Source: an uncultured Opitutia bacterium (GTDB taxonomy: Bacteria; Verrucomicrobiota; Verrucomicrobiia; Opitutales; UBA953). Taken from it: 64,000 bases of DNA. Shown piece by piece: positions 1 through 8,615 of this stretch. The stretch lies in the NCBI GenBank assembly GCA_903855995.1, contig CAIOAN010000008.1:248001-312000 (forward strand). The letters run 5' to 3'. The translations under genes and the position numbers were made by a program. The notes under the pieces are model-generated. The model had not been told where the DNA came from. It saw only the letters and a program-made list of their open reading frames with translations, and did no database searches. Each line of letters starts with the position of its first letter. Position 1 is the stretch's first letter.

Positions 1-61
1 GACCCGAAGAAGCCCTGCCTGGTGCGTTGACCCGGCGTAGCTCACCCCGCCGCCTGGACAT
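1..61 (-). CDS. Possible N-terminus of the next Bat-operon gene (partial)
   Basis: An open frame starts with ATG three bases past the stop of the VWA gene at 65-997 and stays open to the window edge. It encodes about 20 residues beginning MSRRRGEL. The tight spacing matches the rest of the operon, and Bat loci often carry a second VWA gene here. A GTG in another frame at 45-43 is also open to the edge, so the frame is not settled. Only position and openness support this call. Confidence 0.22.
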   Translation of the reverse strand, partial: MSRRRGELRRVNAPGRASSG

Positions 62-64
62 CGT

Positions 65-997
65 CTACCATGGATTGAAGCGGATGCCGAAGAGCGCCAG
101 CAAGGCGGCCAGCAACAAGGTCAAAGCCGGAAGGAAGAAGGGGTCGTAGTAATCAGCCGCGCGCGGCTTCTTCTCAAGCACGACGACCTTCTTCATCTCA
201 TCAATGTGCCGGAACACCGCATTCAGCGCCTCGGGTGTGACCGCGTTAAAGGCCTCGCCGCCCGAGGCCCGGCAGATGCCGATCAGCGAAGCGTCCACGG
301 CGTCGGTGGTCAGGAAGACCGCGTAAACGGTGATCCCCTTGGCGGTCAGATCAGCGATGATCGGCGCATCCTTGGGCGACTTGATATCGGAGCTCTCACC
401 ATCGGTGAGGAGGATGATCATCCGGTCTCCGACGGGTCGCTCTGCCAGCAGATCCGCGGCGCCATACAAGGCCTTGCCAATGAAAGTACCGCCCCACAGT
501 TCGTCGGGCAGGACATTGGGGGCGATGAACGGCCGGGCCAGCACGATGGCCTCGGTGTCGAGCGTCAACGGGACCCAGTGGATATAGTTGCGAGAGAAAA
601 TAGTGAGCCCGAAAGCATCCCCCTTACGGTGATGGAGAAAAGTCTCTACGGACTCCATGGCGGAATCGAAGCGGTTATGTTTCCCTTTCGACTGATCACC
701 ATGCGGTGTCCGCATGCTGCCAGAAGTATCCAAGACGATTTGAATATTGGTAAGTTTACGCTCCACTTCAGGCGGCTGGAAAGTGATGGGGTGGGCGAGG
801 AAGATGATCGCGATCGCCAGTAATCCCGCGGGGAGACAGTTGAAGACCAGGACCAACTGGCGCATGAGGCGACCCCGGCCGCCGGTGCCATGATCGTAAG
901 GCAGGGCCAGCGGCTGCCCCGGGCGTACCCATTCCCAGAAGGCGAGGATCACAGGGATGGCCAGCAGGGCCAGCCATTGGGGATGCAGGAAACTCAT
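65..997 (-). CDS. VWA-domain membrane protein, BatA-like
   Basis: A 310-residue membrane protein with a von Willebrand factor A domain. Hydrophobic segments lie at about residues 7-22 and 50-68, and a last one at about 285-303. The VWA domain follows the second segment, with the metal-binding MIDAS motif DTSGSM at 90-95 and a later TDGESS loop. This is the arrangement of BatA/BatB proteins, which work with MoxR ATPases in envelope stress or complex assembly. The start overlaps the stop of the gene at 994-1830 by four bases (ATGA), pointing to translational coupling. The family is clear. The cellular role is inferred from Bat loci elsewhere. Confidence 0.85.
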   Translation of the reverse strand: MSFLHPQWLALLAIPVILAFWEWVRPGQPLALPYDHGTGGRGRLMRQLVLVFNCLPAGLLAIAIIFLAHPITFQPPEVERKLTNIQIVLDTSGSMRTPHGDQSKGKHNRFDSAMESVETFLHHRKGDAFGLTIFSRNYIHWVPLTLDTEAIVLARPFIAPNVLPDELWGGTFIGKALYGAADLLAERPVGDRMIILLTDGESSDIKSPKDAPIIADLTAKGITVYAVFLTTDAVDASLIGICRASGGEAFNAVTPEALNAVFRHIDEMKKVVVLEKKPRAADYYDPFFLPALTLLLAALLALFGIRFNPW

Positions 998-1830
998 GGG
1001 CGGGCGGCGGCGGGCGGCGGGGAGGCCTGGGCACGGATCAGGGCGGTGATTTCATCCTTCGCGACGCCGGAGGCCGGGCGGTGCAACCAATGCTGCAGAC
1101 GGTCCAAAGCCTCGCGGGTCCGATCGCCGCGAGCGATCGCCGCGAGAACCTTCCCCATCGGGGCGTCTTCTGCGACGAGACCTTCGCGCCAGCAGCGCAG
1201 CAGCAACATCTCGAGGCGAGCTTTCTCTTTGGCGGTAAGCTCACCCGCCTCCAATTGCGTTAATAAACCGCGGAGCTGTTCGACAACCGTCGGGGCAGGA
1301 ATTTCGGCGCGAGTCGCCAGCTTCCTGGGGCGGCCATAAAAAATCAGCAGGAACAACCAGCCGATCCAGCCGATGAACAAAGCGGCCAGCGTGGCACGAT
1401 AGTGTCCGCGCACTTCGATCCCTACATCCTCGGTTTCCTTCACGCGTGCCTCCAGCTCCTTGGAAAGCTTGGGATCGCCGTGCACCTTGAACGAAGGAAG
1501 CCCACTGAGGCTGCTGCCATTGTCGGTCATGAGATACTCGATGAGATCGTGGTCGCCTTCGCGGTTCACGAGGTAACGCACGTCATAGACCCGGGATGCG
1601 CCGTGGTCCGTGACCTGAGCGATGCGCACATTGACCGCGACGCCCCAGCGATAAGGTTTCACGACCAAGCCGGGGCCGCTATAGGTGATGATCGCGGCCT
1701 GCTCGACACCCAGCGGGACATTGAGATTATCTTCCTGTCCGAGCCACCAGACCAAGCAGGCGACCAAGCCGAGGCCGCCCAAGCTCCCGAGGAGCCAGCG
1801 ACGGCGAAGTTGAGCGAGGAACGCGGCCAT
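994..1830 (-). CDS. Two-TM Bat-operon protein, DUF4381-like
   Basis: A 278-residue protein with a hydrophobic segment at about 12-30, an extracytoplasmic stretch of roughly 115 residues, a second segment at about 148-167, and a charged cytoplasmic tail. The tail is helical and rich in Leu, Glu and Arg, with signs of a small helical bundle (VVEQLRGLLTQLEAGEL and on). MoxR-DUF58-VWA operons often carry a DUF4381-type membrane protein at this position. The extracytoplasmic part is not recognised. The gene lies 3 bases downstream of the DUF58 gene and overlaps the VWA gene by four. It probably links periplasmic partners to the ATPase side, which is inference. Confidence 0.7.
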   Translation of the reverse strand: MAAFLAQLRRRWLLGSLGGLGLVACLVWWLGQEDNLNVPLGVEQAAIITYSGPGLVVKPYRWGVAVNVRIAQVTDHGASRVYDVRYLVNREGDHDLIEYLMTDNGSSLSGLPSFKVHGDPKLSKELEARVKETEDVGIEVRGHYRATLAALFIGWIGWLFLLIFYGRPRKLATRAEIPAPTVVEQLRGLLTQLEAGELTAKEKARLEMLLLRCWREGLVAEDAPMGKVLAAIARGDRTREALDRLQHWLHRPASGVAKDEITALIRAQASPPPAAARP

Positions 1831-1833
1831 GAG

Positions 1834-2697
1834 TCAGCGGACGGAACGCGTGCCGAAACCGCGGTTTTTAAGGAAATGCGTGAGACGTCCGATAATCGGC
1901 TGATCCGTCGGAAGGTGCAGGTAATCGATGCCGAAGCGGCTGAGTTCGGATTTCCACTGCGTGCTATCGATCCGACGCTTGCCACCGAAGCCGACGAAGC
2001 CGCTACCAGATTCCGCTTCGACGCCGCGAATAATACCCGCGCCGGCCACACCCTGCTCGGCCGGATCCTCGAAATGAAGCACGATGCAGTCGTTGCGCTG
2101 CGCGAGCACTTGCAGGGCCGCGATGGCGCCGGCGTCGTGCAGATCGCTCAGGATGATAACGGTCGTCCGGCGAGTCAACGCCGGGGCGAGTTCGCGCGCC
2201 CGGGTCGCCAGTGAGGTGACCTCATGGAAGTCATGCTGCCGAAGCTGGTGCGACCATTCCATGACGACGTTACGCGACAAGGTCGGACGAATGTGCAGCT
2301 CACGGGCGCCGCAGCCCAGCAGCCCGACTGGCGTCACCGAGGACTGGGCGGCCAGGCCGATGCCCGTCGCAACTCGCACCGCCCAGGCATACTTACTCAG
2401 CGGCTGCGACGAGACGCACATTGAAGCTGAGGTATCAATCAAGAGATACAACGGGATCTGTTTGGTCTCGCGGAACTCCTTCACGTATAATTTCTGGAGC
2501 CGCGCCGAGACCCGCCAGTCGATAAACTTCACCGGATCGCCGGCGACGTACGGTCGGGATTGTGAAAACTCCAGGCCGGAACCATGGAACACGGCATCCC
2601 GTTGCCCGAAATCCAGGCTGTTCGCGAGTCGCTTGACGGCGACTTCAAACTGCCGGCTGTCAACCGGGTCATGGACTAGGGTGTTCGGGCGGCGCAC
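1834..2697 (-). CDS. DUF58 domain protein of the MoxR operon
   Basis: A DUF58 protein of about 287 residues. The family hallmark is present: a Gly/Asp stretch followed by IDWRVSARLQ, a basic segment, and a VWA-like strand ending in LLIDTSASM. DUF58 proteins are encoded next to MoxR ATPases and are thought to be adaptors or substrates of them. The frame stays open upstream into the MoxR gene, but residues there look like antisense noise. A GTG at 2697, eight bases past the MoxR stop, fits the domain boundary, so I use it. No Shine-Dalgarno is visible. The family call is firm and the start is moderate. Confidence 0.85.
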   Translation of the reverse strand: MRRPNTLVHDPVDSRQFEVAVKRLANSLDFGQRDAVFHGSGLEFSQSRPYVAGDPVKFIDWRVSARLQKLYVKEFRETKQIPLYLLIDTSASMCVSSQPLSKYAWAVRVATGIGLAAQSSVTPVGLLGCGARELHIRPTLSRNVVMEWSHQLRQHDFHEVTSLATRARELAPALTRRTTVIILSDLHDAGAIAALQVLAQRNDCIVLHFEDPAEQGVAGAGIIRGVEAESGSGFVGFGGKRRIDSTQWKSELSRFGIDYLHLPTDQPIIGRLTHFLKNRGFGTRSVR

Positions 2698-2704
2698 AGA
2701 AAGA

Positions 2705-3700
2705 TCAGCCGAGACCGGCGAGGATGGAATGAAGCACCTTGGCGCTCGTCTGGCCGGCCGCGGAGGCTTCGTAGCTGACACGGATACGGTGCAGCACGAC
2801 GTCTTCCGCGAGATCAAACAAGTCCTCCGGGGTGACGAAATCACGCCCCCGGATGACCGCACGGGCGCGAGCGGCGTTGACTAACGCCAGGCCGGCGCGC
2901 GGACTGCAGCCGAAGTCGAGATCCTTGGATTCACGGGTGCGACGTACGAGTTCGACCGAGTGACGCAGGAAGACCTCGCTGACATGGACGCCTTGGACGG
3001 CATCCATTGCGGACACCAAATCCGCCGACGTACCCACCGGGCGATCGTCGATCATATCAAAGGCCGTGCGCGGCACCGCCCCGCCGTCTTCTTTACGCAG
3101 GCCCATGCCCAGCTGACGTTGCAGGATGTCCTGTTCTTCATCGCGACCGGGATAGCCCAGTCGGTGCAGCAGCATGAAACGGTCGAGCTGCGCCTCGGGG
3201 AGCTCGAAGGTACCGGATTGCTCGACGGGGTTCTGCGTGGCGATCACGAGGAACGGCGTCGGCAGGCGCATCGTCTGGCCGCCGAGCGTCACCTTGCGTT
3301 CCTGCATGGCCTCGAGCATGGCACCCTGGACCTTGGGGGCGGCGCGGTTAATTTCATCGGCCAACAGCAGGTTCGTGAACACCGGACCGCGATGGATCCG
3401 GAAGTCGCCCGTCTTCTGATCGATGACCTCGGAGCCCACGATATCGGAGGGCAGCATGTCGACGGTGAATTGGATGCGGCGGAAATCCAGATGGATCGCC
3501 TTGGCCACGGTATTCACGAGCAATGTCTTCGCGAGACCAGGCATGCCCTGCAAAAGCAGGTGTCCCCCGGTGAGCAAAGCAATCATGACGCGCTCGACGA
3601 CGATGTCCTGGCCGACGACGACCTGGCCGACACGTGCGCGGACATCGCCGACGAACTGTTGGGCGGCCTTAACGGCCGCTGGATTAGGATGGGATGACAT
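2705..3700 (-). CDS. MoxR-family AAA+ ATPase
   Basis: A 331-residue AAA+ ATPase of the MoxR group. Walker A is GMPGLAKT at 52-59 and Walker B LLLADEINR at 111-119, followed by the family segment PFLVIATQNPVEQ and a sensor region. MoxR proteins act as chaperones that remodel or insert metal into partners, often VWA proteins, and four genes here encode VWA, DUF58 or anchored partners. It lies between the 1179-residue protein upstream and DUF58 downstream. The ATG follows a CCCCC tract rather than a Shine-Dalgarno. Length and motifs are complete, so it is probably active. Confidence 0.93.
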   Translation of the reverse strand: MSSHPNPAAVKAAQQFVGDVRARVGQVVVGQDIVVERVMIALLTGGHLLLQGMPGLAKTLLVNTVAKAIHLDFRRIQFTVDMLPSDIVGSEVIDQKTGDFRIHRGPVFTNLLLADEINRAAPKVQGAMLEAMQERKVTLGGQTMRLPTPFLVIATQNPVEQSGTFELPEAQLDRFMLLHRLGYPGRDEEQDILQRQLGMGLRKEDGGAVPRTAFDMIDDRPVGTSADLVSAMDAVQGVHVSEVFLRHSVELVRRTRESKDLDFGCSPRAGLALVNAARARAVIRGRDFVTPEDLFDLAEDVVLHRIRVSYEASAAGQTSAKVLHSILAGLG

Positions 3701-3735
3701 AAGGGGGAATATATTTGGAATTAAGCGGAGTGGGG

Positions 3736-6700
3736 TTAGCGCAGATTACGAAGCCATTTCTCGGCGATGGATTTGAGGTCGGCCGGGCCGAGGGTCATCG
3801 CTTCGCCGAAACAGCCTTGCTCGATCTTAGCGATATCCTGCTGCAAATCGCGGCGCTGATCCGTATTCAAGTTCGCCAACGGGCTGGCGGCGAGTTTACG
3901 CAGCAAGGCCACGACGGAGAAGCCATCGACGGCGGCCGGCATCTTGAAGACATCGCGGGCGCGCAACGGACGGGGTCCGTGATTCTTCTTACGCAGGAGC
4001 AACCAGGAGAGCAATGCCACCGCGCAGCCGATGCCCCCCAGCAGGAACCATGTATTCTGATACCACGGGCCCTCCATCTTGTTGGGCGGCACATAACCGG
4101 CGCCGGCGGCGACTTTGACCCGATCCAGCAGGACCGAAGCCTTGGGCAGGATCACCGGATCCATATCCTGATAGGTGCGCCAGACGGTCGTCGTGTGGGC
4201 AGCCTTGATGGTCGGGAACGGCACATCTGTGGCCTTGTCAGCGGCACGAATCGGATCACCGTCGAGCGTCACCGCCCAGCGGCGTTCCGTGCGCGGAGCG
4301 ACGTTATCGGCCCAGGTAATCAGCTCCTTGACCATCAGCGGGTCAATCGTGGTCACTTGACGGATTTTCACGACATTACTCAAGGGGGCGAGGTCGAGCA
4401 ATTCGTCGAGCTCGGGAATCAACCCCGTGGCCGTCGCGGAGACCTCCAAGGTCAGCGAGCCATTGATGGCGAACTGACGGGTGTCGAGCGTCTGGATTAC
4501 TTCAATCTTCTCGGCTGGGCGCGGAGCGACGGTCGTGGTCGCAACCTTCAATAGCGTCTCCGCCGAGGTGGCGGGAATCGTAACCGGCCCGCTGAGATCA
4601 ATGAAGCGCAGCTCCATTTGCACCGGGGGAATCTTGTCGATGCTGGCGTCCTTGGCCCGGACCAGGACATACGCCAGAACCGTCTCCTCCCAGCCTGCCC
4701 GGTTCGTGGGACGCGGCTTCACATCAGGGGTCGCGAACGTCATCGAGCGGATATTAAAGAACGGAGACAGCGTATCGGTCAGGCTCTGTTCGAATTCATC
4801 GCGCGGACCTTTCACGTCGGCGCTCTTGCGCGCCTGGTTGCCGCGGCGCTTCGTGCTGGCGGCGACGGCGCCGGTATCGTTGCTCAGGTATTGGCCGAAA
4901 CGGGCCACGCGACCCATGGCTTCCGTATGGAGTACGCTGATGACGATGCCGAACTCCTGGCTCGCGCCCACGGTGTTCGGGCCGTCGACGCGGGTCTGCA
5001 CGCGGATCTCACTCAGCAGCTCATCGAGATAATCCGAACGCTTCTTCAGCCCCAGCGTAAAGGGGTCATCCTTGGTGACCACCAGGGCGCTGGCGAGATA
5101 GCGGTACTTGATATCCTCATGCAAGGGATTGTTCGTATCGGTCAGGCGGGCGTTGAGCGTCTTGGCGACCTGGCCCATGTGGATGCCGGCCGACTTGCCT
5201 GGCAGGGCCAGGATGGCGGCGCGGATGCGACCGAGGGCGGCGCGGTTCATCGGCTTGGAGAGATTGACCTGACCATTCGCGCCCACGCCGACGACGGCGT
5301 GGAACCAGCTCAGGTAGCCGTCGATGGTGTATTCGGAGGGCTGCAGTCGGACCACTGATTTTCCGTAGGAATCGGCGGCGCGCTGGAAATAATCCTGCGA
5401 CTGGAGCATGCGTTCTTTCGCGGCGACGAGCCGTTTGGCCGGTTCCGCCACGGAGAGATCCTGAAAGCTTTCGAAGTCAGCCCAATCATTGAGCACGACT
5501 CCGCCGAGTGTCAGGGCCTTGTAGGCCTGGGGACGCCCCGCTGACCAATCATCAATCATCTTGAGTACCGAGGCATAGCCGGCCTCGACCATGGCGTAGG
5601 TCTGCGCCTCATTCCGGCGCGTAAGGCTGCTGCGCTGGAGATCCACCCGGCGCCAGCGGTCGACGAGGTTCGCGTGCATCTTCTGCGTCAGCAGGAAAAA
5701 CAGCTGCTCATCCATGTTGGCCGTCGGGCCGAAGACTTTTTCCAAATGTGAATCGCGGTAAGCCTCGGCGTTGCTGTAGGCCAGGTCGAAGGCCGTGACG
5801 ACCTTGCTCTGATCCCGCGGGGCCACCCCGGCCTTCCGGAAGACTTCCATCATCCTGGCCAGGCTTTCGATATTACGCTCCATCATCACCGGCGTGATCG
5901 GAATGCGGGCGTCCTCAGGTAGGCCGTATCGACGGCGGAGATCTTCTGGCAACTGAGGGTTATGGGCCTGCCCCCAGGCCTGCAGGAAATCTTCGGCTAG
6001 GGCCAGACCGGCCTCCGGATGGCGGCGGCTGATGTCCACGATATGATCGGCCGCGAGTTCGAAATTCGCGCTCGCGATGATCGCCCGCGAGAGGCTTGCA
6101 TCGAAACGGTTACGGAGACTGGCCGGCAGTGCGGCGAGCCATTTGCCAGCCGGAGCCAGGTTCAATAATTCCTCGGGGTCGACTTCGTTGCCCGTGGAGC
6201 GTATCCGCTGGCGCCCGCCGCCGGCATGCTGACTGAATGAGGCCTCCGCCTCGCTCATCCAAGATTCGGCCATGAGCGTGAGCACCTGCGCCCAGTTACC
6301 CGTGGCGCCATCGGGATGATTGGCGATCAGACCCGCGAGCACCGTCTGAGCACGCAGGTTTTCGATTCGTAACACCGGGTCGTTGCGCGATTCGCTCTGG
6401 AGTTTGCGCGACAGACCCGCGACCAGTTTCATCGCCGCATCGGGCTGAGTGCGGAGCAGGTCTTCAAAACTCGCCGCCAAGGCGGTGCTCGGTACCTGCG
6501 TGAGCACGCGGATGAGGGCGGTCGCCGCCTTGCTCTTCTCCCAATCGTTCACGCGATCCTGCCGCAGGATCTTGAGATTATCATCCCAGATGCGGGTGAT
6601 CTGATCGCGCTGGGCGAGTTCCGTCGCCTGTTCCCCCGCCAGGAAAGCCGCGACCTCGGCCCGCAGGCCTTCGTCGGCGATTTTCTCCAGATTCGCCTCG

Positions 6701-7275
6701 TCGGGGAGATATGTCCGCGCGAGCTCCTTAAACCCTCCCGAAAGAAGCACGCGACCAGCGGCGAGACGATGGGCCGGGTCCTTCCCACCCAGATGTTCGG
6801 TGCCGTGCTTCAGACGCTCCGCGACCCAGAAACTCTCGGAAGGCGGGACGACCTGACCCAGCATCTGGCCGAACTTGCGCAGTTCGAGGTCCGTCAATTC
6901 ACCCGGGGCGGCGTCGGATAAGGCAAAGACATCCTCCAAGCGCAGGCCGCTCTTCGGACGTTCGGCGAGATCACTGACCATTTTATCGTAGATACCACGG
7001 CCGAGATCCGGCGGGAGCTTCGCGAGCTCTGCACGCACCGTCGCCCAGTCACCCAGACGAAAAGCATACAGGAAGCGGACGTCGGCCGACGCACTATCCT
7101 GCAGGCGGGCGGACTTCTCCATGGCCGCAAAGACTTCGGAGAGGTCGCGCGAATATTTATGGCGCAGCAGGCGCTCGTACTGCTGCTGGGTCTTGGCATC
7201 GAGCGCTTGCTGGGCCGAGAGCTCGGCGGCGAACACCGCAGCGGCGCAGAACAGGAGGGGGCGAATCAGTCTCAT
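3736..7275 (-). CDS. Giant exported, C-terminally anchored Bat-operon protein
   Basis: A 1179-residue protein with a signal peptide at 1-22 ending near LSAQQ. A long, mainly helical, Arg/Glu/Ala-rich region follows, with a more beta-like part after about residue 850. A single membrane segment lies near 1085-1103 (WFLLGGIGCAVALL), followed by a basic cytoplasmic tail of about 75 residues. Topology and gene position match BatD (signal peptide, beta domains, C-terminal TM), but it is roughly twice the usual size and I see no direct motif. The tail resembles that of the 278-residue protein in character. A C8 tract lies about 20 bases before the ATG. It is probably the periplasmic scaffold of the complex (inference). 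Confidence 0.75.
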   Translation of the reverse strand: MRLIRPLLFCAAAVFAAELSAQQALDAKTQQQYERLLRHKYSRDLSEVFAAMEKSARLQDSASADVRFLYAFRLGDWATVRAELAKLPPDLGRGIYDKMVSDLAERPKSGLRLEDVFALSDAAPGELTDLELRKFGQMLGQVVPPSESFWVAERLKHGTEHLGGKDPAHRLAAGRVLLSGGFKELARTYLPDEANLEKIADEGLRAEVAAFLAGEQATELAQRDQITRIWDDNLKILRQDRVNDWEKSKAATALIRVLTQVPSTALAASFEDLLRTQPDAAMKLVAGLSRKLQSESRNDPVLRIENLRAQTVLAGLIANHPDGATGNWAQVLTLMAESWMSEAEASFSQHAGGGRQRIRSTGNEVDPEELLNLAPAGKWLAALPASLRNRFDASLSRAIIASANFELAADHIVDISRRHPEAGLALAEDFLQAWGQAHNPQLPEDLRRRYGLPEDARIPITPVMMERNIESLARMMEVFRKAGVAPRDQSKVVTAFDLAYSNAEAYRDSHLEKVFGPTANMDEQLFFLLTQKMHANLVDRWRRVDLQRSSLTRRNEAQTYAMVEAGYASVLKMIDDWSAGRPQAYKALTLGGVVLNDWADFESFQDLSVAEPAKRLVAAKERMLQSQDYFQRAADSYGKSVVRLQPSEYTIDGYLSWFHAVVGVGANGQVNLSKPMNRAALGRIRAAILALPGKSAGIHMGQVAKTLNARLTDTNNPLHEDIKYRYLASALVVTKDDPFTLGLKKRSDYLDELLSEIRVQTRVDGPNTVGASQEFGIVISVLHTEAMGRVARFGQYLSNDTGAVAASTKRRGNQARKSADVKGPRDEFEQSLTDTLSPFFNIRSMTFATPDVKPRPTNRAGWEETVLAYVLVRAKDASIDKIPPVQMELRFIDLSGPVTIPATSAETLLKVATTTVAPRPAEKIEVIQTLDTRQFAINGSLTLEVSATATGLIPELDELLDLAPLSNVVKIRQVTTIDPLMVKELITWADNVAPRTERRWAVTLDGDPIRAADKATDVPFPTIKAAHTTTVWRTYQDMDPVILPKASVLLDRVKVAAGAGYVPPNKMEGPWYQNTWFLLGGIGCAVALLSWLLLRKKNHGPRPLRARDVFKMPAAVDGFSVVALLRKLAASPLANLNTDQRRDLQQDIAKIEQGCFGEAMTLGPADLKSIAEKWLRNLR

Positions 7276-7305
7276 GATATTTTATTTTGTTTAGAAGGGG
7301 GGGGA

Positions 7306-8055
7306 TTACGAACCGTTGTCGGGGATCTTCTTGACCTCTTCGAAGGTCGTGCGGGCGTCATTCTTATCCGGGCCCTTGGGCTTCGGGGCCGGACCGCCGA
7401 GCAGCGCCGCGGCGGCGTGGGCTTTCTTCGGGTCGGGCTTCTCCGCGGGCTTCACCTGGAGCGCGGCCTCAAGATTGCGCTGCTTCGCGGCACCGATGCC
7501 GCTGACTCCCTCGACCGGCTTGATACCGCCGGCGGCAGGCTTCACCGCTTCGGGCGGATGGACGCCCCCGACTTTCTCGATACCCTTCGGGGCAGGCGGC
7601 GGCGGGGTTCCTTTGGTCACCGGAGGCGGCGGAGTCGCCTTGGTGCCGGCTCCCTTGACGGCCTCAGGGGGATGGACTCCGTCAATCTTCTCCACCCCCT
7701 TGGCGGCGGGAGGAGGAGGCGTGCCCTTGGCATGAGGCGGCTCGACGGCAGTAGCAGTCTGGGGTACTCCGGTCACGGCTTTCTGAACGGGCGGCGGCAC
7801 CGCGGCGGGCGGGGGCGTTTCCTTAATCATCTTGGCCCCGTCCGGAGTTTTCACCCCGTCCACTTTCTCGACGCCCTGCACGGTGGTCGGTGCCACGTTC
7901 TTCGTAGCGGGCTCGACTTCACGCACCTTGCCGGAACCTTCCTGCCGGACACCTTGCACCCCTTCGACGCCGGCGGGCGCAGGATTATTCTGGGCTAAAG
8001 CAGTCAGACAGAGCACCAGGGGCCAGCATGGATGAAACAGGGGGTGATTTTTCAT
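7306..8055 (-). CDS. Exported proline-rich repeat protein
   Basis: A 249-residue protein with a short hydrophobic N-terminus (about 10-21), then low-complexity sequence built from a 15-residue repeat. Copies begin at 29, 61, 120, 158 and 177, with a consensus close to GVEKVDGVHPPEAVK. Proline tracts (TPPPP three times, PPP elsewhere) separate them. The C-terminus is Lys/Ala-rich. It looks extended and unstructured, perhaps a periplasmic spacer or cell-wall-spanning linker. The start overlaps the upstream stop (ATGA), so it belongs to the Bat-like operon. No family recognised. The gene is supported by context and coherent composition. Confidence 0.65.
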   Translation of the reverse strand: MKNHPLFHPCWPLVLCLTALAQNNPAPAGVEGVQGVRQEGSGKVREVEPATKNVAPTTVQGVEKVDGVKTPDGAKMIKETPPPAAVPPPVQKAVTGVPQTATAVEPPHAKGTPPPPAAKGVEKIDGVHPPEAVKGAGTKATPPPPVTKGTPPPPAPKGIEKVGGVHPPEAVKPAAGGIKPVEGVSGIGAAKQRNLEAALQVKPAEKPDPKKAHAAAALLGGPAPKPKGPDKNDARTTFEEVKKIPDNGS

Positions 8056-8615
8056 AAATTATTCAGGCGGGCCGAGCGATGAAACTCCGCCTCCACACGA
8101 CGTTCATAATCGGCGAGCGCCGCCGGATCCTGGTGCTCCGCGAGGTAGCGGAAGACCTGGCGGGTGCGTTCGGCGTAGGGACGCCATTCATCCTCCGTGG
8201 CCCCGTTCGCTTTGAGCAGCGAAGTCGCGTAGAAGTAGGCCTTGCCGAGCGTCTCGCGGATGGCACGCGTCGTCGAGCCGTCCTCGCCGTCGATGGCGGC
8301 GGATTCACCCAGCAGCTGCACCAGATCGGTGATGGCGCCGGACACATCGAGCATCTCAATGCGGGCCTTGGCTTTCGCGAGGCGGATCTGATGACGGACC
8401 GAGGACCGCTCATCCGTCGGCAATTCGGCCGCCAACTTGTCATACTCCTCGACGATGGTCACCCAGTCCGGCTCCTTGGCATGCTCCAGCAGGCGGATTT
8501 GCACCAGGTGATCATGCGCTTTCTCGCGCGCCAACTGGGACTGCCCGGCGTTGAAATGATAATACACCACGCCGACGGGGAAGAGCAGCCAAAGCAACGT
8601 CATGAATTTACGCAT
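8052..8615 (-). CDS. Anchored helical (TPR-like) Bat-operon protein
   Basis: A 187-residue protein with an N-terminal membrane anchor at about 5-20, then amphipathic helices rich in Ala, Leu, Glu and Arg that look like tetratricopeptide-type pairs (for example IVEEYDKLAAEL and IRETLGKAYFYATSLL). Bat loci usually include a TPR protein, BatC, so this is its likely counterpart. It overlaps the VWA gene upstream by one base and the repeat protein downstream by four, so translation is probably coupled. The TPR assignment rests on helix pattern, not on a detected consensus. Confidence 0.65.
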   Translation of the reverse strand: MRKFMTLLWLLFPVGVVYYHFNAGQSQLAREKAHDHLVQIRLLEHAKEPDWVTIVEEYDKLAAELPTDERSSVRHQIRLAKAKARIEMLDVSGAITDLVQLLGESAAIDGEDGSTTRAIRETLGKAYFYATSLLKANGATEDEWRPYAERTRQVFRYLAEHQDPAALADYERRVEAEFHRSARLNNL

